Source: Flagellimonas yonaguniensis
GTDB taxonomy: Bacteria; Bacteroidota; Bacteroidia; Flavobacteriales; Flavobacteriaceae
DNA length: 64,000 nt
Assembly (NCBI RefSeq): GCF_029193885.1
Contig: NZ_JARFVB010000003.1
Span: forward strand, 248,001-312,000
Direction of reading: 5' to 3'
The position numbers and the translations under genes are program-made. Each line of letters starts with the position of its first letter. Position 1 is the stretch's first letter. The notes under the pieces were generated by a model. The model worked only from the letters and a program-made list of their open reading frames with translations, searched no databases and was not told the DNA's origin. Positions 18,608 through 27,790 of this stretch are shown here, piece after piece.

Positions 18608-18766
18608 GGCGTCTTTTTGATAAATAAGGCCTTATTCTTAAAAAATAATTTGTAATATTGTCATGTTATTATTAGCACCTACCTCGGAATTCTTTCTCCA
18701 GTAGCACCCATAAATAACTTTACTTCAAATTTAGAATCACACAAGTTTAACTTATTCCATTACTTA

Positions 18767-20374
18767 ATGTTCGAGATTTCAGATCTAAAAGCTAAAAAGC
18801 TTCCTGAGTTGCAAGAAATTGCAAAGGGTCTAAATGTTCCCAAATTCAAATCATTGAAAAAATTGGATCTGGTATACCAAATACTGGACCTTCAAGCATC
18901 CAATCCCAAGGCTGTAGCGGAAACAGTTACAGCAACAGCAGACGAAAAGCCAGCACCAAAACCAAGAAAAGCCAGAACTCCACGCCCTAAAGCCACGGAG
19001 ACCAAGAAAGCAGAAGGGGATGCCCCAACAAAAACACCTCAAAAAAGAGAGGCCAGAGCCAAAGAGGATACCAAACCTCAAGGCAAGCCTCAAAAAAGGG
19101 ATGACAAGCCGCAGGACAATAAGTCACAAGGCAGCAGTTCTCAAAAGAACCAAAATAGCAATAGGAGAAACAACCAGCACAACAAGTCCCACCACGATAA
19201 AAAGAGCAGTAATTTTGACAAGGACTTAAAAAACAGGTACAAAGAACCTGAATTCGAGTTCGATAGCATTATTGAGAGTGAAGGCGTGTTGGACATCATG
19301 CAGGATGGTTACGGGTTCCTAAGGTCTTCTGATTACAACTATCTTTCTTCTCCAGATGATATTTATGTTTCCCAATCACAGATTCGATTGTTCGGACTCA
19401 AGTCAGGGGATACCATTCTGGGCAACATTCGTCCACCAAAAGAAGGTGAAAAATATTTCCCGCTCATCAAAGTGAACAAAATCAATGGCCTCGACCCCCA
19501 AGTGGTTCGAGACAGGGTAGCTTTTGAGCACCTTACTCCATTGTTTCCAAAGGAAAAATTCAAATTGGCGGAAAAACAAAGTACCATTTCCACAAGAATC
19601 ATGGATTTGTTCTCTCCTATCGGGAAAGGACAAAGGGGAATGATCGTTTCCCAACCCAAAACGGGTAAGACCATGTTGCTGAAGGATATCGCCAACGCCA
19701 TTGCCGCCAACCACCCAGAAGTATACCAAATCATCCTCTTGATCGATGAACGTCCTGAGGAGGTTACCGATATGCAACGTAACGTACGTGGCGAAGTAGT
19801 TGCCTCCACTTTTGACAAGGAAGCAACAGAGCACGTAAGGGTTGCCAACATTGTCTTGGAAAAAGCAAAACGATTGGTGGAATGCGGTCACGATGTAGTG
19901 ATCCTTTTGGATTCCATTACCCGTCTGGCCCGTGCCTACAACACCGTACAGCCAGCTTCTGGTAAAGTATTGAGTGGTGGTGTGGATGCCAATGCACTGC
20001 ACAAGCCAAAACGTTTCTTTGGTGCGGCACGTAATATTGAAAATGGCGGTTCGCTTTCCATTATCGCCACGGCCTTAACGGAGACTGGTTCCAAAATGGA
20101 CGAGGTTATCTTTGAGGAATTCAAGGGTACAGGTAACATGGAGCTTCAGTTGGACAGAAGAATTTCCAACAGAAGAATTTTCCCTGCCATCGACCTTATT
20201 TCTTCATCTACAAGAAGAGACGATTTGTTATTGGACGAAAACACCATTCAACGCATGTGGATCATGCGCAAATATTTGGCTGACATGAACCCTGTAGAAG
20301 CCATGGAATTTATGGAGCAACGCATAAAACAGACCAAGAACAATGAGGAGTTTTTGCTCACTATGAACGAGTAA
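18767..20374 (+). CDS. rho: Transcription termination factor Rho
   Basis: This 535-residue hexameric RNA helicase terminates transcription. Its parts are a Rho N-terminal domain (about 1-45, [20 protein letters not shown]), a long basic, low-complexity insert (about 50-155, rich in K, P, Q, S, N), an RNA-binding cold-shock domain (about 165-240, [19 protein letters not shown]) and a RecA-like ATPase. The ATPase has Walker [10 protein letters not shown], then [10 protein letters not shown], and Walker [16 protein letters not shown]. coli Rho is 419 residues; the excess is the insert, typical of this phylum. A strong terminator follows. Confidence 0.97.
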   Translation: MFEISDLKAKKLPELQEIAKGLNVPKFKSLKKLDLVYQILDLQASNPKAVAETVTATADEKPAPKPRKARTPRPKATETKKAEGDAPTKTPQKREARAKEDTKPQGKPQKRDDKPQDNKSQGSSSQKNQNSNRRNNQHNKSHHDKKSSNFDKDLKNRYKEPEFEFDSIIESEGVLDIMQDGYGFLRSSDYNYLSSPDDIYVSQSQIRLFGLKSGDTILGNIRPPKEGEKYFPLIKVNKINGLDPQVVRDRVAFEHLTPLFPKEKFKLAEKQSTISTRIMDLFSPIGKGQRGMIVSQPKTGKTMLLKDIANAIAANHPEVYQIILLIDERPEEVTDMQRNVRGEVVASTFDKEATEHVRVANIVLEKAKRLVECGHDVVILLDSITRLARAYNTVQPASGKVLSGGVDANALHKPKRFFGAARNIENGGSLSIIATALTETGSKMDEVIFEEFKGTGNMELQLDRRISNRRIFPAIDLISSSTRRDDLLLDENTIQRMWIMRKYLADMNPVEAMEFMEQRIKQTKNNEEFLLTMNE

Positions 20375-20406
20375 AAACTTACAGCACTCTACACCATAAG
20401 ATTACG

Positions 20407-20433
20407 AGCCCTTCAATTTTTGAAGGGCTTTTT
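20407..20433 (+). terminator. Rho-independent terminator after rho
   Basis: A perfect stem AGCCCTTCA / TGAAGGGCT with an ATTTT loop is followed by a T tract, 32 bp after the rho stop. Confidence 0.9.
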
Positions 20434-20504
20434 GTTTAGTCAATTTATAGAAAAGGTATATCTTTATTTCAGTTTCCTCAAAACTAAACTTTAACACGTT
20501 AACT

Positions 20505-21170
20505 ATGAAAAACAACAGAAAAGCCGTAATTGCTTTTTTTGGAGCTTCATTTTTGCTATTGGGAGCTTGTCAGCAAGGGCAAAAAAAAGAAGAATCAACC
20601 AGCCCTAAACAAGAAGAAGAAAAAGAAGTTTTACCTCCTGAAGGTATCATTTCCCTGGAAGAATCCAAATCACTTTATGACAACTATACCAAGAACAGGG
20701 TGGATATGATACGGCAGTTCGAAGAAACTGAACGTAATCCAGATGAAAAATTTATTCCATCTCGATTTACCTCTTTCAGTTTTGACAAAATAAAGAACTA
20801 TACTGCCTATGTTGAGCAAGAAGCCAAAAAAGCCGGAGTGAAAATCGCCTCCTTCCGCCTATACTTCGCAAATTACCCTGACAAACCAGACTTTCCCGAT
20901 GGAAAAAAAATAGTGCATCCAAGACAAAACTCTATTTTTATTGTGCCCACCATGATGGTTGATGGAGAAGAATATGGATTTTACATTGGGGCCGATGGCA
21001 AAGCCAAATTGATCAAAAATGCAGTTGGCGGTTCTGAAATTGGTCCAAATGGAGAGAAAGACATGTCCAATGCAAGTTTTGCCCCGGCCGTATTTGCAGA
21101 TGACGATGAAAGCTTAGTTTTAAATAAAGGCAATTCGTCACCACCACCCAACGGCGATTATGATGATTAA
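20505..21170 (+). CDS. Lipoprotein of unknown function
   Basis: This 221-residue protein has a lipoprotein signal (MKNNRKAVIAFFGASFLLLG, then ACQQGQ with the lipobox cysteine). A charged linker follows (KKEESTSPKQEEEKE), then a soluble domain with FDKIKNYTAYVEQEAKKAGV and RLYFANYPDKPDF. I do not recognise the family. It leads a plus-strand group with two membrane proteins (20 bp to the next gene), so it may be their lipid-anchored partner. The tail NSSPPPNGDYDD is disordered. Confidence 0.75.
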   Translation: MKNNRKAVIAFFGASFLLLGACQQGQKKEESTSPKQEEEKEVLPPEGIISLEESKSLYDNYTKNRVDMIRQFEETERNPDEKFIPSRFTSFSFDKIKNYTAYVEQEAKKAGVKIASFRLYFANYPDKPDFPDGKKIVHPRQNSIFIVPTMMVDGEEYGFYIGADGKAKLIKNAVGGSEIGPNGEKDMSNASFAPAVFADDDESLVLNKGNSSPPPNGDYDD

Positions 21171-21190
21171 ATCCTACGGCAATCGAAGAC

Positions 21191-21868
21191 TTGGTCACTT
21201 TTCTTAAAGAGCAATTTTTCCTTTTTACCTATTTGGTGACTTGGATTATATCGGTGTTGACGTATCGAAAGTATTTTGACACTACGTTAAAATTTTTCCC
21301 AATTTTCATTGCCTACACGTTTTTTACCGACTTATTAGGATATTTCATCAAATTCGATAATAACTTTCAATTCTTTTCAGAGGGCAAATACGCATCTCTT
21401 AACATCGTAATTTACAATATATACCAATTTGCAGCCTATCTATTTTTCTATTGGGTGTATTTCAAAACTTTGCAAAAGTCCAAACACAAGCAATTGGTAA
21501 AATACGGGACATTGATTACCGTTGTGGCATATGTGGCAAACATGATTTTCCAAAACCCATTGTATAGAGGACTGTACTATGCAGAACTTATTGGATCTTG
21601 GACACTATTGGCTTGCATCATATTCTATTTTCAAGAAAAGAAGACGGAGCTTTCCCCTTATCCACAATGGAAAAATTTACTTTTTTGGGTTAGCATGGGC
21701 TCATTCATTTTTTACTTGGCAACCCCATATATTTTCTTGTTGGGATCCATAGATGACCATGTTTGGTATGATTACCACTTTCAAAAAATATTGTTTGTAT
21801 TTATAGCCATAATGTATGGTTTTTATATGCTAGGGCTTTTATTGGGACAGAGAAAGGCATTTCGGTAA
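21191..21868 (+). CDS. Seven-helix membrane protein of unknown function, tandem copy 1
   Basis: This 225-residue protein is mostly hydrophobic, with about seven predicted helices (near 8-24, 31-53, 72-93, 103-121, 128-147, 163-183 and 196-217). It is a paralogue of the next gene; shared blocks include the pattern YFDT.LK..PI...YTF, LLGYFIK, FQNP.Y..LYYA and the ending RKAFR/RRAFR. The start is TTG at 21191 (MVTFLKEQF), 20 bp after the lipoprotein stop; no in-frame ATG keeps the first helix. The family is unknown to me. A terminator separates it from copy 2. Confidence 0.72.
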   Translation: MVTFLKEQFFLFTYLVTWIISVLTYRKYFDTTLKFFPIFIAYTFFTDLLGYFIKFDNNFQFFSEGKYASLNIVIYNIYQFAAYLFFYWVYFKTLQKSKHKQLVKYGTLITVVAYVANMIFQNPLYRGLYYAELIGSWTLLACIIFYFQEKKTELSPYPQWKNLLFWVSMGSFIFYLATPYIFLLGSIDDHVWYDYHFQKILFVFIAIMYGFYMLGLLLGQRKAFR

Positions 21869-21879
21869 ATCGACCTTTT

Positions 21880-21913
21880 AAAAAAAAGCCTCCTACCATG
21901 GAGGCTTTTTTTG
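21880..21913 (+). terminator. Rho-independent terminator between the tandem membrane genes
   Basis: An A tract, the stem GCCTCC / GGAGGC with TACCAT loop, and a run of seven T. It separates the two paralogues, so copy 2 probably has its own promoter. Confidence 0.88.
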
Positions 21914-21955
21914 TTATTTTAACCTTTAGAAAATCATTCGCCCACTCGATTTACA

Positions 21956-22642
21956 ATGGAGGAGTTTTATATATTTATTAGTGAACAGTACATTCTTCCG
22001 TTTTATCTTATCGTATGGATTGTGGCCATGGCCCGTTATGGCACCTACTTTGATACTCCCCTGAAATACTACCCCATATACCTGATGTATACTTTTCTAA
22101 ATGAATTGCTGGGATATTTCATTAAACATTTTGATGAATTCCAAGTAGTGGATATTGAAAAGTATAGCTGGTACAATGTTGTCATATTCAACATCTATTC
22201 CGTGATTTCATTTTTGTTCTTCTATTATATCTACTGGCGGATGGTTCAAGGTAGAAAACATAAAAAGTGGATACAATTAGGGGCTGCGGCAAGTATTTTA
22301 GGTTACACCATAAGTCTATTTTTTCAAAATCCATTCTACAGCAACCTCTACTATGCCGATATGATTGCTTCATTTATTTTACTTTTTAATATCTGGCTTT
22401 ATTTAAAAGAAAAAAGGAGCAAACCCACACCTTACCCCAACAGACACAATCTCATGTATTGGATGAGTATGGGATTGGTAATCTTTTATTCGATTTTCCC
22501 CTTCTTGTTTTGGGTTGGGTATGAAGCACCGAAAATTTGGGTGGATTATCATTTTAGAACCATCCTAAGGATATTGATCCTGATGATGTACGGCTCCTTT
22601 CTTGTGGGAGTACTTGTTCACAAGCGAAGGGCTTTTAGGTAA
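21956..22642 (+). CDS. Seven-helix membrane protein of unknown function, tandem copy 2
   Basis: This 228-residue paralogue of the preceding membrane protein has the same seven-helix pattern and conserved blocks (YFDTPLKYYPIYLMYTF, LLGYFIKHF, LFFQNPFYSNLYYADM, WVDYHFRTIL). A tyrosine/phenylalanine-rich composition and a positively charged C-terminus (HKRRAFR) suggest that the tail is cytoplasmic. No catalytic motif is visible. It probably arose by tandem duplication, and is followed by a terminator shared with rpsT on the other strand. Confidence 0.75.
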   Translation: MEEFYIFISEQYILPFYLIVWIVAMARYGTYFDTPLKYYPIYLMYTFLNELLGYFIKHFDEFQVVDIEKYSWYNVVIFNIYSVISFLFFYYIYWRMVQGRKHKKWIQLGAAASILGYTISLFFQNPFYSNLYYADMIASFILLFNIWLYLKEKRSKPTPYPNRHNLMYWMSMGLVIFYSIFPFLFWVGYEAPKIWVDYHFRTILRILILMMYGSFLVGVLVHKRRAFR

Positions 22643-22656
22643 AATTGATGCAAATA

Positions 22657-22684
22657 AAAACGCCCCCAGGTTGGAGGCGTTAAA
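22657..22684. terminator. Bidirectional terminator between membrane gene and rpsT
   Basis: AACGCC(CCC) pairs with GG(A)GGCGTT around an AGGTT loop, with A-rich left and T/A-rich right flanks. It lies between convergent genes. Confidence 0.75.
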
Positions 22685-22705
22685 ATATTGTCGATTTCAC
22701 AAGGT

Positions 22706-22957
22706 TTACATTGCTGCAACCTGCGTCATCAATTTGCTCTTAAGGTTAGCTGCCTTATTGCTATGAATGATGTTTTTCTTTGCTAATTTATCAATCATAC
22801 CAACTACAGTGGGCAACAAAGCTTCAGCAGCTTTTTTGTCTTCCTCGTTGCGCAATTTTTTGATGGCATTACGCACAGTTTTGTGCTGATACCTGTTACG
22901 CAAACGTACTGCTTCGTTTCTTCTGATTCTCTTTAATGCTGACTTATGGTTTGCCAT
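22706..22957 (-). CDS. rpsT: 30S ribosomal protein S20
   Basis: This 83-residue, very basic protein begins [21 protein letters not shown], the S20 signature, and ends [19 protein letters not shown]. It binds the 5' domain of 16S rRNA early in small-subunit assembly. It is 35 bp downstream of a tRNA-Glu gene on the same strand and may be carried on the same primary transcript. Confidence 0.97.
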   Translation of the reverse strand: MANHKSALKRIRRNEAVRLRNRYQHKTVRNAIKKLRNEEDKKAAEALLPTVVGMIDKLAKKNIIHSNKAANLKSKLMTQVAAM

Positions 22958-22992
22958 TGCTTAAAATTAATTCTTTCTAAATCCTTTTTTTG

Positions 22993-23064
22993 TAGCCCGT
23001 AGGGGAATCGAACCCCTGTTACCAGGATGAAAACCTGGCGTCCTAACCCCTAGACGAACGGGCC
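22993..23064 (-). tRNA. tRNA-Glu (anticodon TTC), copy 2
   Basis: A 72-nt cloverleaf on the minus strand. The acceptor stem is GGCCCGT with ACGGGCT (a G1-U72 pair). The anticodon arm is CCAGG-TTTTCAT-CCTGG, which puts TTC at positions 34-36. The T arm is AGGGG-TTCGATT-CCCCT. CCA is not encoded. It is identical to the copy about 70 bp upstream. Confidence 0.97.
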
Positions 23065-23135
23065 ATTATCTCAATCTCAAAGTTTAAAAGCCTACTAGCC
23101 CAAAATAAGCATTTTTTTGCTTAAACCTTGTCTTG

Positions 23136-23207
23136 TAGCCCGTAGGGGAATCGAACCCCTGTTACCAGGATGAAAACCTGGCGTCCTAACCCCTAGACGA
23201 ACGGGCC
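23136..23207 (-). tRNA. tRNA-Glu (anticodon TTC), copy 1
   Basis: Base-for-base the same 72-nt tRNA-Glu as at 22993-23064, on the same strand, 71 bp apart. It lies 81 bp downstream of the proS stop, also on the minus strand. Confidence 0.97.
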
Positions 23208-23288
23208 GTTATGCTTGCATAATTGCGGATGCAAAAATACAACTATTTTTAAGTCTTGCAACAGTATTTTTTATTTTTTGCACCCTGT

Positions 23289-24764
23289 CTAGTAGGCCTT
23301 TGCAAACAATACCCTCTTATTGGATGGTTTTCCCGTTACAATACACTTGCCTTCTTCCTTTTCTGCATCCAATGGAATACAGCGAATAGTGGCTTTTGTC
23401 TCTTCTTTTATCTTATCTTCCGTTTCAGTGGTCCCATCCCAATGAGCGGAAACAAAACCGCCTTTCCCGTCGATAACTTTTTTAAACTCATCATAGGAAT
23501 CCACCTCGGTAATGTGTTCTTTTCTATAATCCAGTGCTTTTTGAAAGATGTTCTCTTGGATCTCGTCCATCAATGACACCACTTTCCCCACTACCTCATC
23601 AGCACCAACGGTTTCCTTGGTCAAGGTATCCCTACGGGCAACTTCAAATGTTCCGTTGGCCAAATCGCGCTGCCCGACCGCCAAACGTACTGGAACACCT
23701 TTCAATTCATATTCATTGAACTTAAATCCTGGTTTGTGGGTGTCACGGGTATCATATTTTACGGTAAGTCCCTTGGCACGTAGCTCCTTTACCAAGGGCT
23801 CCACTTTCTCCGAAATAGCATCCAATTGCTCCAACCCTTTATAAATAGGTACAATTACCACTTGGATAGGCGCCAATTGAGGAGGCAATACCAAACCATT
23901 ATCATCGCTATGGGTCATGACCAAGGCCCCCATCAATCTGGTGGAAACACCCCAAGAGGTTGCCCATACGTACTCCTGCTCACCTTCTTTGTTAGCGAAC
24001 TTGACATCAAATGCTTTTGCAAAATTCTGACCCAAAAAGTGGGAAGTACCCGCCTGCAACGCTTTTCCGTCCTGCATCAAAGCTTCGATACAATATGTCT
24101 CTTCGGCACCAGCAAATCGTTCACTCTCCGTTTTGGTTCCCTTGATTACGGGAACTCCCATATATTTTTCAGCGAAGTCGGCATATACGTTCATCATAAG
24201 CTCCGCCTCTTCCAAAGCTTCCTCTCGTGTGGTGTGTGCCGTGTGCCCTTCTTGCCATAAAAATTCAGCAGTCCTAAGAAACAGACGTGTTCGCATCTCC
24301 CAACGCACCACATTGGCCCACTGATTGATTTTTAGCGGCAAATCCCTGTACGACTGCACCCATTTTCTAAAAGTATCCCAAATAATGGTTTCTGACGTTG
24401 GGCGAACAATGAGCTCCTCTTCAAGTTTCGCATTCTCGTCCACAACAATACCGCTGCCATCTTCCGCATTCTTCAATCGGTAATGGGTAACAACCGCACA
24501 TTCCTTTGCAAACCCCTCTACGTGACTGGCTTCTTTGCTCAGGTATGATTTTGGGATGAACAATGGAAAATAAGCATTCTCATGCCCTGTTTCCTTGAAC
24601 ATTTTGTCCAATTGTCCCTGCATTTTTTCCCATATCGCATACCCGTAAGGTTTGATTACCATACATCCCCTAACGCCGGAGTTTTCAGCCAAATCCGACT
24701 TTACAACCAGCTCGTTATACCATTTGGAATAATCTTCCGCTCTACTCGTTAAATTTTTACCCAT
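23289..24764 (-). CDS. proS: Prolyl-tRNA synthetase (archaeal/eukaryotic-like type)
   Basis: This 491-residue class II synthetase charges tRNA-Pro. It has [16 protein letters not shown] and the motif 2 region [20 protein letters not shown], followed by HTAH. There is no inserted editing domain between motifs 2 and 3, and the chain ends AKAY with a C-terminal tyrosine, so it is the short archaeal/eukaryotic-like ProRS rather than the longer bacterial form. The C-terminal zinc-type domain includes [15 protein letters not shown]. Two tRNA-Glu genes and rpsT follow on the same strand. Confidence 0.97.
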   Translation of the reverse strand: MGKNLTSRAEDYSKWYNELVVKSDLAENSGVRGCMVIKPYGYAIWEKMQGQLDKMFKETGHENAYFPLFIPKSYLSKEASHVEGFAKECAVVTHYRLKNAEDGSGIVVDENAKLEEELIVRPTSETIIWDTFRKWVQSYRDLPLKINQWANVVRWEMRTRLFLRTAEFLWQEGHTAHTTREEALEEAELMMNVYADFAEKYMGVPVIKGTKTESERFAGAEETYCIEALMQDGKALQAGTSHFLGQNFAKAFDVKFANKEGEQEYVWATSWGVSTRLMGALVMTHSDDNGLVLPPQLAPIQVVIVPIYKGLEQLDAISEKVEPLVKELRAKGLTVKYDTRDTHKPGFKFNEYELKGVPVRLAVGQRDLANGTFEVARRDTLTKETVGADEVVGKVVSLMDEIQENIFQKALDYRKEHITEVDSYDEFKKVIDGKGGFVSAHWDGTTETEDKIKEETKATIRCIPLDAEKEEGKCIVTGKPSNKRVLFAKAY

Positions 24765-24834
24765 CTATTTTAGTTTGGCACAAAACTTGTGACTTTAATC
24801 ATGAAATGATTGGGTAAAACTAATTATTTTTAGT

Positions 24835-26100
24835 ATGTTCAACAATAAAAATTGCGCCATGTTAAAGTCTTTACTTCACAATAAACTACGAACCGCCTCC
24901 ATATTGATGGTCAGTGCCCTCTTTATGGTTTCATGTGGTTCCTATCAGCAAGCTTCCTATTACGATGATGGCATTTACTCCGCCAACGACCGTGTTCTTA
25001 GTGTTGAAAAGAAAAATGCCGAAGCTCTAAGAATCGAGGAGCAAGAAAGTAACATCTACGGGGATTACTTTGGAGACAAAGCAAACGAATATGGCGAGAT
25101 CTTGGACAGCGAGGTTTTTACCGACATCGACAGTTACTCCAGCCAAATGCCAAACGACACCATTCCCTATGGTGAGCAAACCGATTACTTTGCATACAAT
25201 AACAATTACAACGGAAACCCTGGTTGGGGCGATAATCCTACAAGTTTATCCATAAATGTATATAACAACAGCTGGGGATGGAGCGGATATTATGGGTGGT
25301 ACGACCCTTACCTTTCTTGGGGTTGGGGATGGAACTATCCTTACTACGGTTGGGGTTGGGGATGGAACAACCCTTGGAGATATAATCGTTGGGGCATCTA
25401 TGGCTCCTATCGCTGGGGCTGGGCCGGATACTACGGCTTCGGTGGATACTATGGCTGGGGTGGCTACTACGGCGGTTACTGGAACCATCCATATTACAAT
25501 AGAGGATACTATGGAAGAGACTATGCCTACATGTCAGGCAGAAGAGGATATTCCTCTCGCATCCCTGGAACCACATTAACTTCCAGAACCAGCGGATATT
25601 CCAGCAGGCTCAGAAATAATAGTGGGCGTTCCAATGCCACACTAAGCCGAAACAACAATAATTTGGCAAACAGAAGCTCAAGAGGCTATAGCAATAGGTC
25701 AAATGTAAGAAGATCCATCAGCGCAGATGCTGTTGCCAGAAATAGAGACTACAGAACCAGTAGAACCACACGGACTTCCCCTAATTACAGTGGAAGTTCA
25801 AGAACCTACCGCCGTTCGTATGGAACAACACCATCGACCAGAAGCAGCTCTTCTTCCAAGAGTTATAGAAGTTCTGGACAGAGCACTAGGAGCTATCAAT
25901 CAAGAAGTACCGCGCCAAGTAGAAACTATAGCCGTTCTTCCAGTAGGTCAAGTTCTGGAAGCTACCGTAGTAGCGGAACTTCGAGAAACAGTAGTTCCAG
26001 CAGTGTAAGAAGCTCCAGAAGCAGTTCCAGTTCCAGAAGTTCCGGTGTGAGCAGGTCTTCCGGAAGCAGAGGAGGCCGAAGCGGTAGAGGCGGCAGATAA
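24835..26100 (+). CDS. Low-complexity lipoprotein, W/Y/G-rich then S/R-rich
   Basis: This 421-residue protein has a lipoprotein signal (SILMVSALFMVSCGSYQQ). The first upstream ATG gives MFNNKNCAMLKS; the internal methionine at residue 9 (24859) is a more natural start. After an acidic stretch (30-130) comes a segment dominated by W, Y and G (about 140-235, for example GWGWNYPYYGWGWGWNN), then about 185 residues almost wholly of S, R, N, T and Y, ending GGRSGRGGR. Such strings suggest an extracellular, aggregating or surface-coating protein. No known domain is visible. It is followed after 48 bp by the OmpP1-like gene. Confidence 0.8.
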   Translation: MFNNKNCAMLKSLLHNKLRTASILMVSALFMVSCGSYQQASYYDDGIYSANDRVLSVEKKNAEALRIEEQESNIYGDYFGDKANEYGEILDSEVFTDIDSYSSQMPNDTIPYGEQTDYFAYNNNYNGNPGWGDNPTSLSINVYNNSWGWSGYYGWYDPYLSWGWGWNYPYYGWGWGWNNPWRYNRWGIYGSYRWGWAGYYGFGGYYGWGGYYGGYWNHPYYNRGYYGRDYAYMSGRRGYSSRIPGTTLTSRTSGYSSRLRNNSGRSNATLSRNNNNLANRSSRGYSNRSNVRRSISADAVARNRDYRTSRTTRTSPNYSGSSRTYRRSYGTTPSTRSSSSSKSYRSSGQSTRSYQSRSTAPSRNYSRSSSRSSSGSYRSSGTSRNSSSSSVRSSRSSSSSRSSGVSRSSGSRGGRSGRGGR

Positions 26101-26148
26101 TAATCCGACAATCCCTATAATTATATTGATTAATCTAAATCATAAGAA

Positions 26149-27651
26149 ATGAAAAGAATCTTGACTTTCATAATGGTATTGGCATGCACTTTCGCAAGTG
26201 CACAGACCATTGATGATGTACTTCGCTATAGCACCGAAAATCTGCAGGGAACCGCAAGGTTTCAGGCTATGGGCGGTGCATTTGGAGCTTTGGGCGGTGA
26301 TTTATCCGCCTTGAATGTTAATCCGGCAGGTTCAGCGGTCTTTAATTTTAGTGAAATCTCCATCACCGGTTCCAATTACCACAGAAACAACGATGCACTC
26401 TATGGAAATACTTTAAGGAACACCACCTCCAATTCCTTGGATTTTAATCAGGTGGGAGGAGTATTCGTGTTCAACTCATCAACTGATAGCCCCTGGAAAA
26501 AAATTGCATTGGCCATCAATTACGATTTGGTACGGAATTTCGATGACGAATTCGTTGCATCGGGCAATACCTCTGTAGGAATAGACAATTACTTTTTGAA
26601 CTTTGCGCAAGGAGAGCCTTTGGGGCCGTTGCGCACACAACAGGGCGAATATATTGAAGATGCATATTTGGATATCGGGGCCAATCTCGGTTATTCCGCA
26701 CAGCAGGCCTTTCTTGGCTTCCAAGCAGGAATCATTGAACCAATTGATGACGTTGATGAAAACACTTCCTATTTTTCCAATGCACAATACAGCAGTGTTG
26801 ACCAAAGGTTTTTACAGAATACATCCGGCTACAACAGCAAATTCACTCTTAATTTTGCCACCCAATATCAAGACGACTTATACTTAGGGGCTTCCGTAAA
26901 CTTCCATAACGTATTGTATGATAGGACTACCTATTTGGACGAGCAGGGTTACGATGCCGAATCGCCAATCCAGTATGCTTCCTTTGACAACTTATTGCAC
27001 ACAGAAGGGTATGGTTTCTCCTTTAGCTTGGGAGCCATTGCCAAACTCAACCAATCCATTCGCGTGGGCGGTAGCTACCAATCACCAACATGGTATACCT
27101 TGACAGATGACACCTCACAGCGAATCAATTCCAATTTGGCGGTTTCCGATATTGATTACATCAATTTTGGCATTGTGAACCTGTATGATGAATACAGGAT
27201 AAAAACACCTGAAAAATTCACGGGCAGCATGGCATTGGTTTTTGGACAAGATGGGCTCATCAGTTTGGATTACTCCTACCAAGACATGTCCAAAGCAGAA
27301 CTCAGGCCTACCTCCGACCCGAACTTTGCTGCAGAAAATGATTTTATCACCAGCACACTTGGTGCGGTAAACTCCTATCGTTTGGGAGGCGAATACCGTA
27401 TAGAACAAGTAAGTCTGAGGGCTGGATACCGTTTTGAGGAAAGCCCTTATGCCGACAGTGATTTTGTAGGCGACCTTAACGGATTCTCTGCAGGTGTCGG
27501 CTATAATTTTGGTGCAAGCCGTTTGGATTTGGCCTACAGTAGAACGGAGCAAGATGTAAACTCTTATTTATTTGATGGAGGTATCGATAGTGCTGTACTG
27601 ATCAATAGAATCAACACTAATATTTCGTTGGGATATACTTTAAAATTCTAA
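26149..27651 (+). CDS. OmpP1/FadL-like outer-membrane beta-barrel transporter
   Basis: This 500-residue protein has a signal peptide (MKRILTFIMVLACTFASAQ) and then the FadL-like N-terminal hatch (ARFQAMGGAFGALGGDLSAL, NPAGSAVF). Alternating strands run to a C-terminal aromatic end (NISLGYTLKF). FadL-type barrels carry hydrophobic molecules across the outer membrane; Bacteroidota members are often labelled hemin receptor without evidence. It sits 48 bp after the low-complexity lipoprotein and may be cotranscribed with it. The ligand is unknown. Confidence 0.87.
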   Translation: MKRILTFIMVLACTFASAQTIDDVLRYSTENLQGTARFQAMGGAFGALGGDLSALNVNPAGSAVFNFSEISITGSNYHRNNDALYGNTLRNTTSNSLDFNQVGGVFVFNSSTDSPWKKIALAINYDLVRNFDDEFVASGNTSVGIDNYFLNFAQGEPLGPLRTQQGEYIEDAYLDIGANLGYSAQQAFLGFQAGIIEPIDDVDENTSYFSNAQYSSVDQRFLQNTSGYNSKFTLNFATQYQDDLYLGASVNFHNVLYDRTTYLDEQGYDAESPIQYASFDNLLHTEGYGFSFSLGAIAKLNQSIRVGGSYQSPTWYTLTDDTSQRINSNLAVSDIDYINFGIVNLYDEYRIKTPEKFTGSMALVFGQDGLISLDYSYQDMSKAELRPTSDPNFAAENDFITSTLGAVNSYRLGGEYRIEQVSLRAGYRFEESPYADSDFVGDLNGFSAGVGYNFGASRLDLAYSRTEQDVNSYLFDGGIDSAVLINRINTNISLGYTLKF

Positions 27652-27691
27652 AACCTATAAAAAGAAGAGCCTGTTTGAAAAGCTCATTGCC

Positions 27692-27768
27692 TGTCAGTTC
27701 GAGCGGAGTCGAGAACCTAAAACATATTGACGACAATCAAATTAGTTTCGACTGCGCTCAACTTGACA
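27692..27768. repeat. Palindromic intergenic repeat (TGTCAGTTCGAGCG type)
   Basis: The left arm TGTCAGTTCGAGCG-GAGTCGA pairs with a right arm whose reverse complement is TGTCAAGTTGAGCG-CAGTCGA, around a loop of about 35 bp. It fills the gap between convergent genes and resembles the copy at 40131-40239. Similar palindromes are dispersed in flavobacterial genomes. It could act as a terminator. Confidence 0.75.
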
Positions 27769-27790
27769 AATTCAAACTTTTGCTACTTTT

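Noticed and set aside
22993..23207. Two long identical direct repeats about 140 bp apart, considered as a CRISPR or mobile-element signature
   Set aside because: Each repeat folds as a complete tRNA-Glu, which explains the identity.
25246..25576. Long open frames antisense to the W/Y/G-rich lipoprotein
   Set aside because: They arise from the low-complexity codon composition; the plus-strand frame has a lipoprotein signal and downstream partner.
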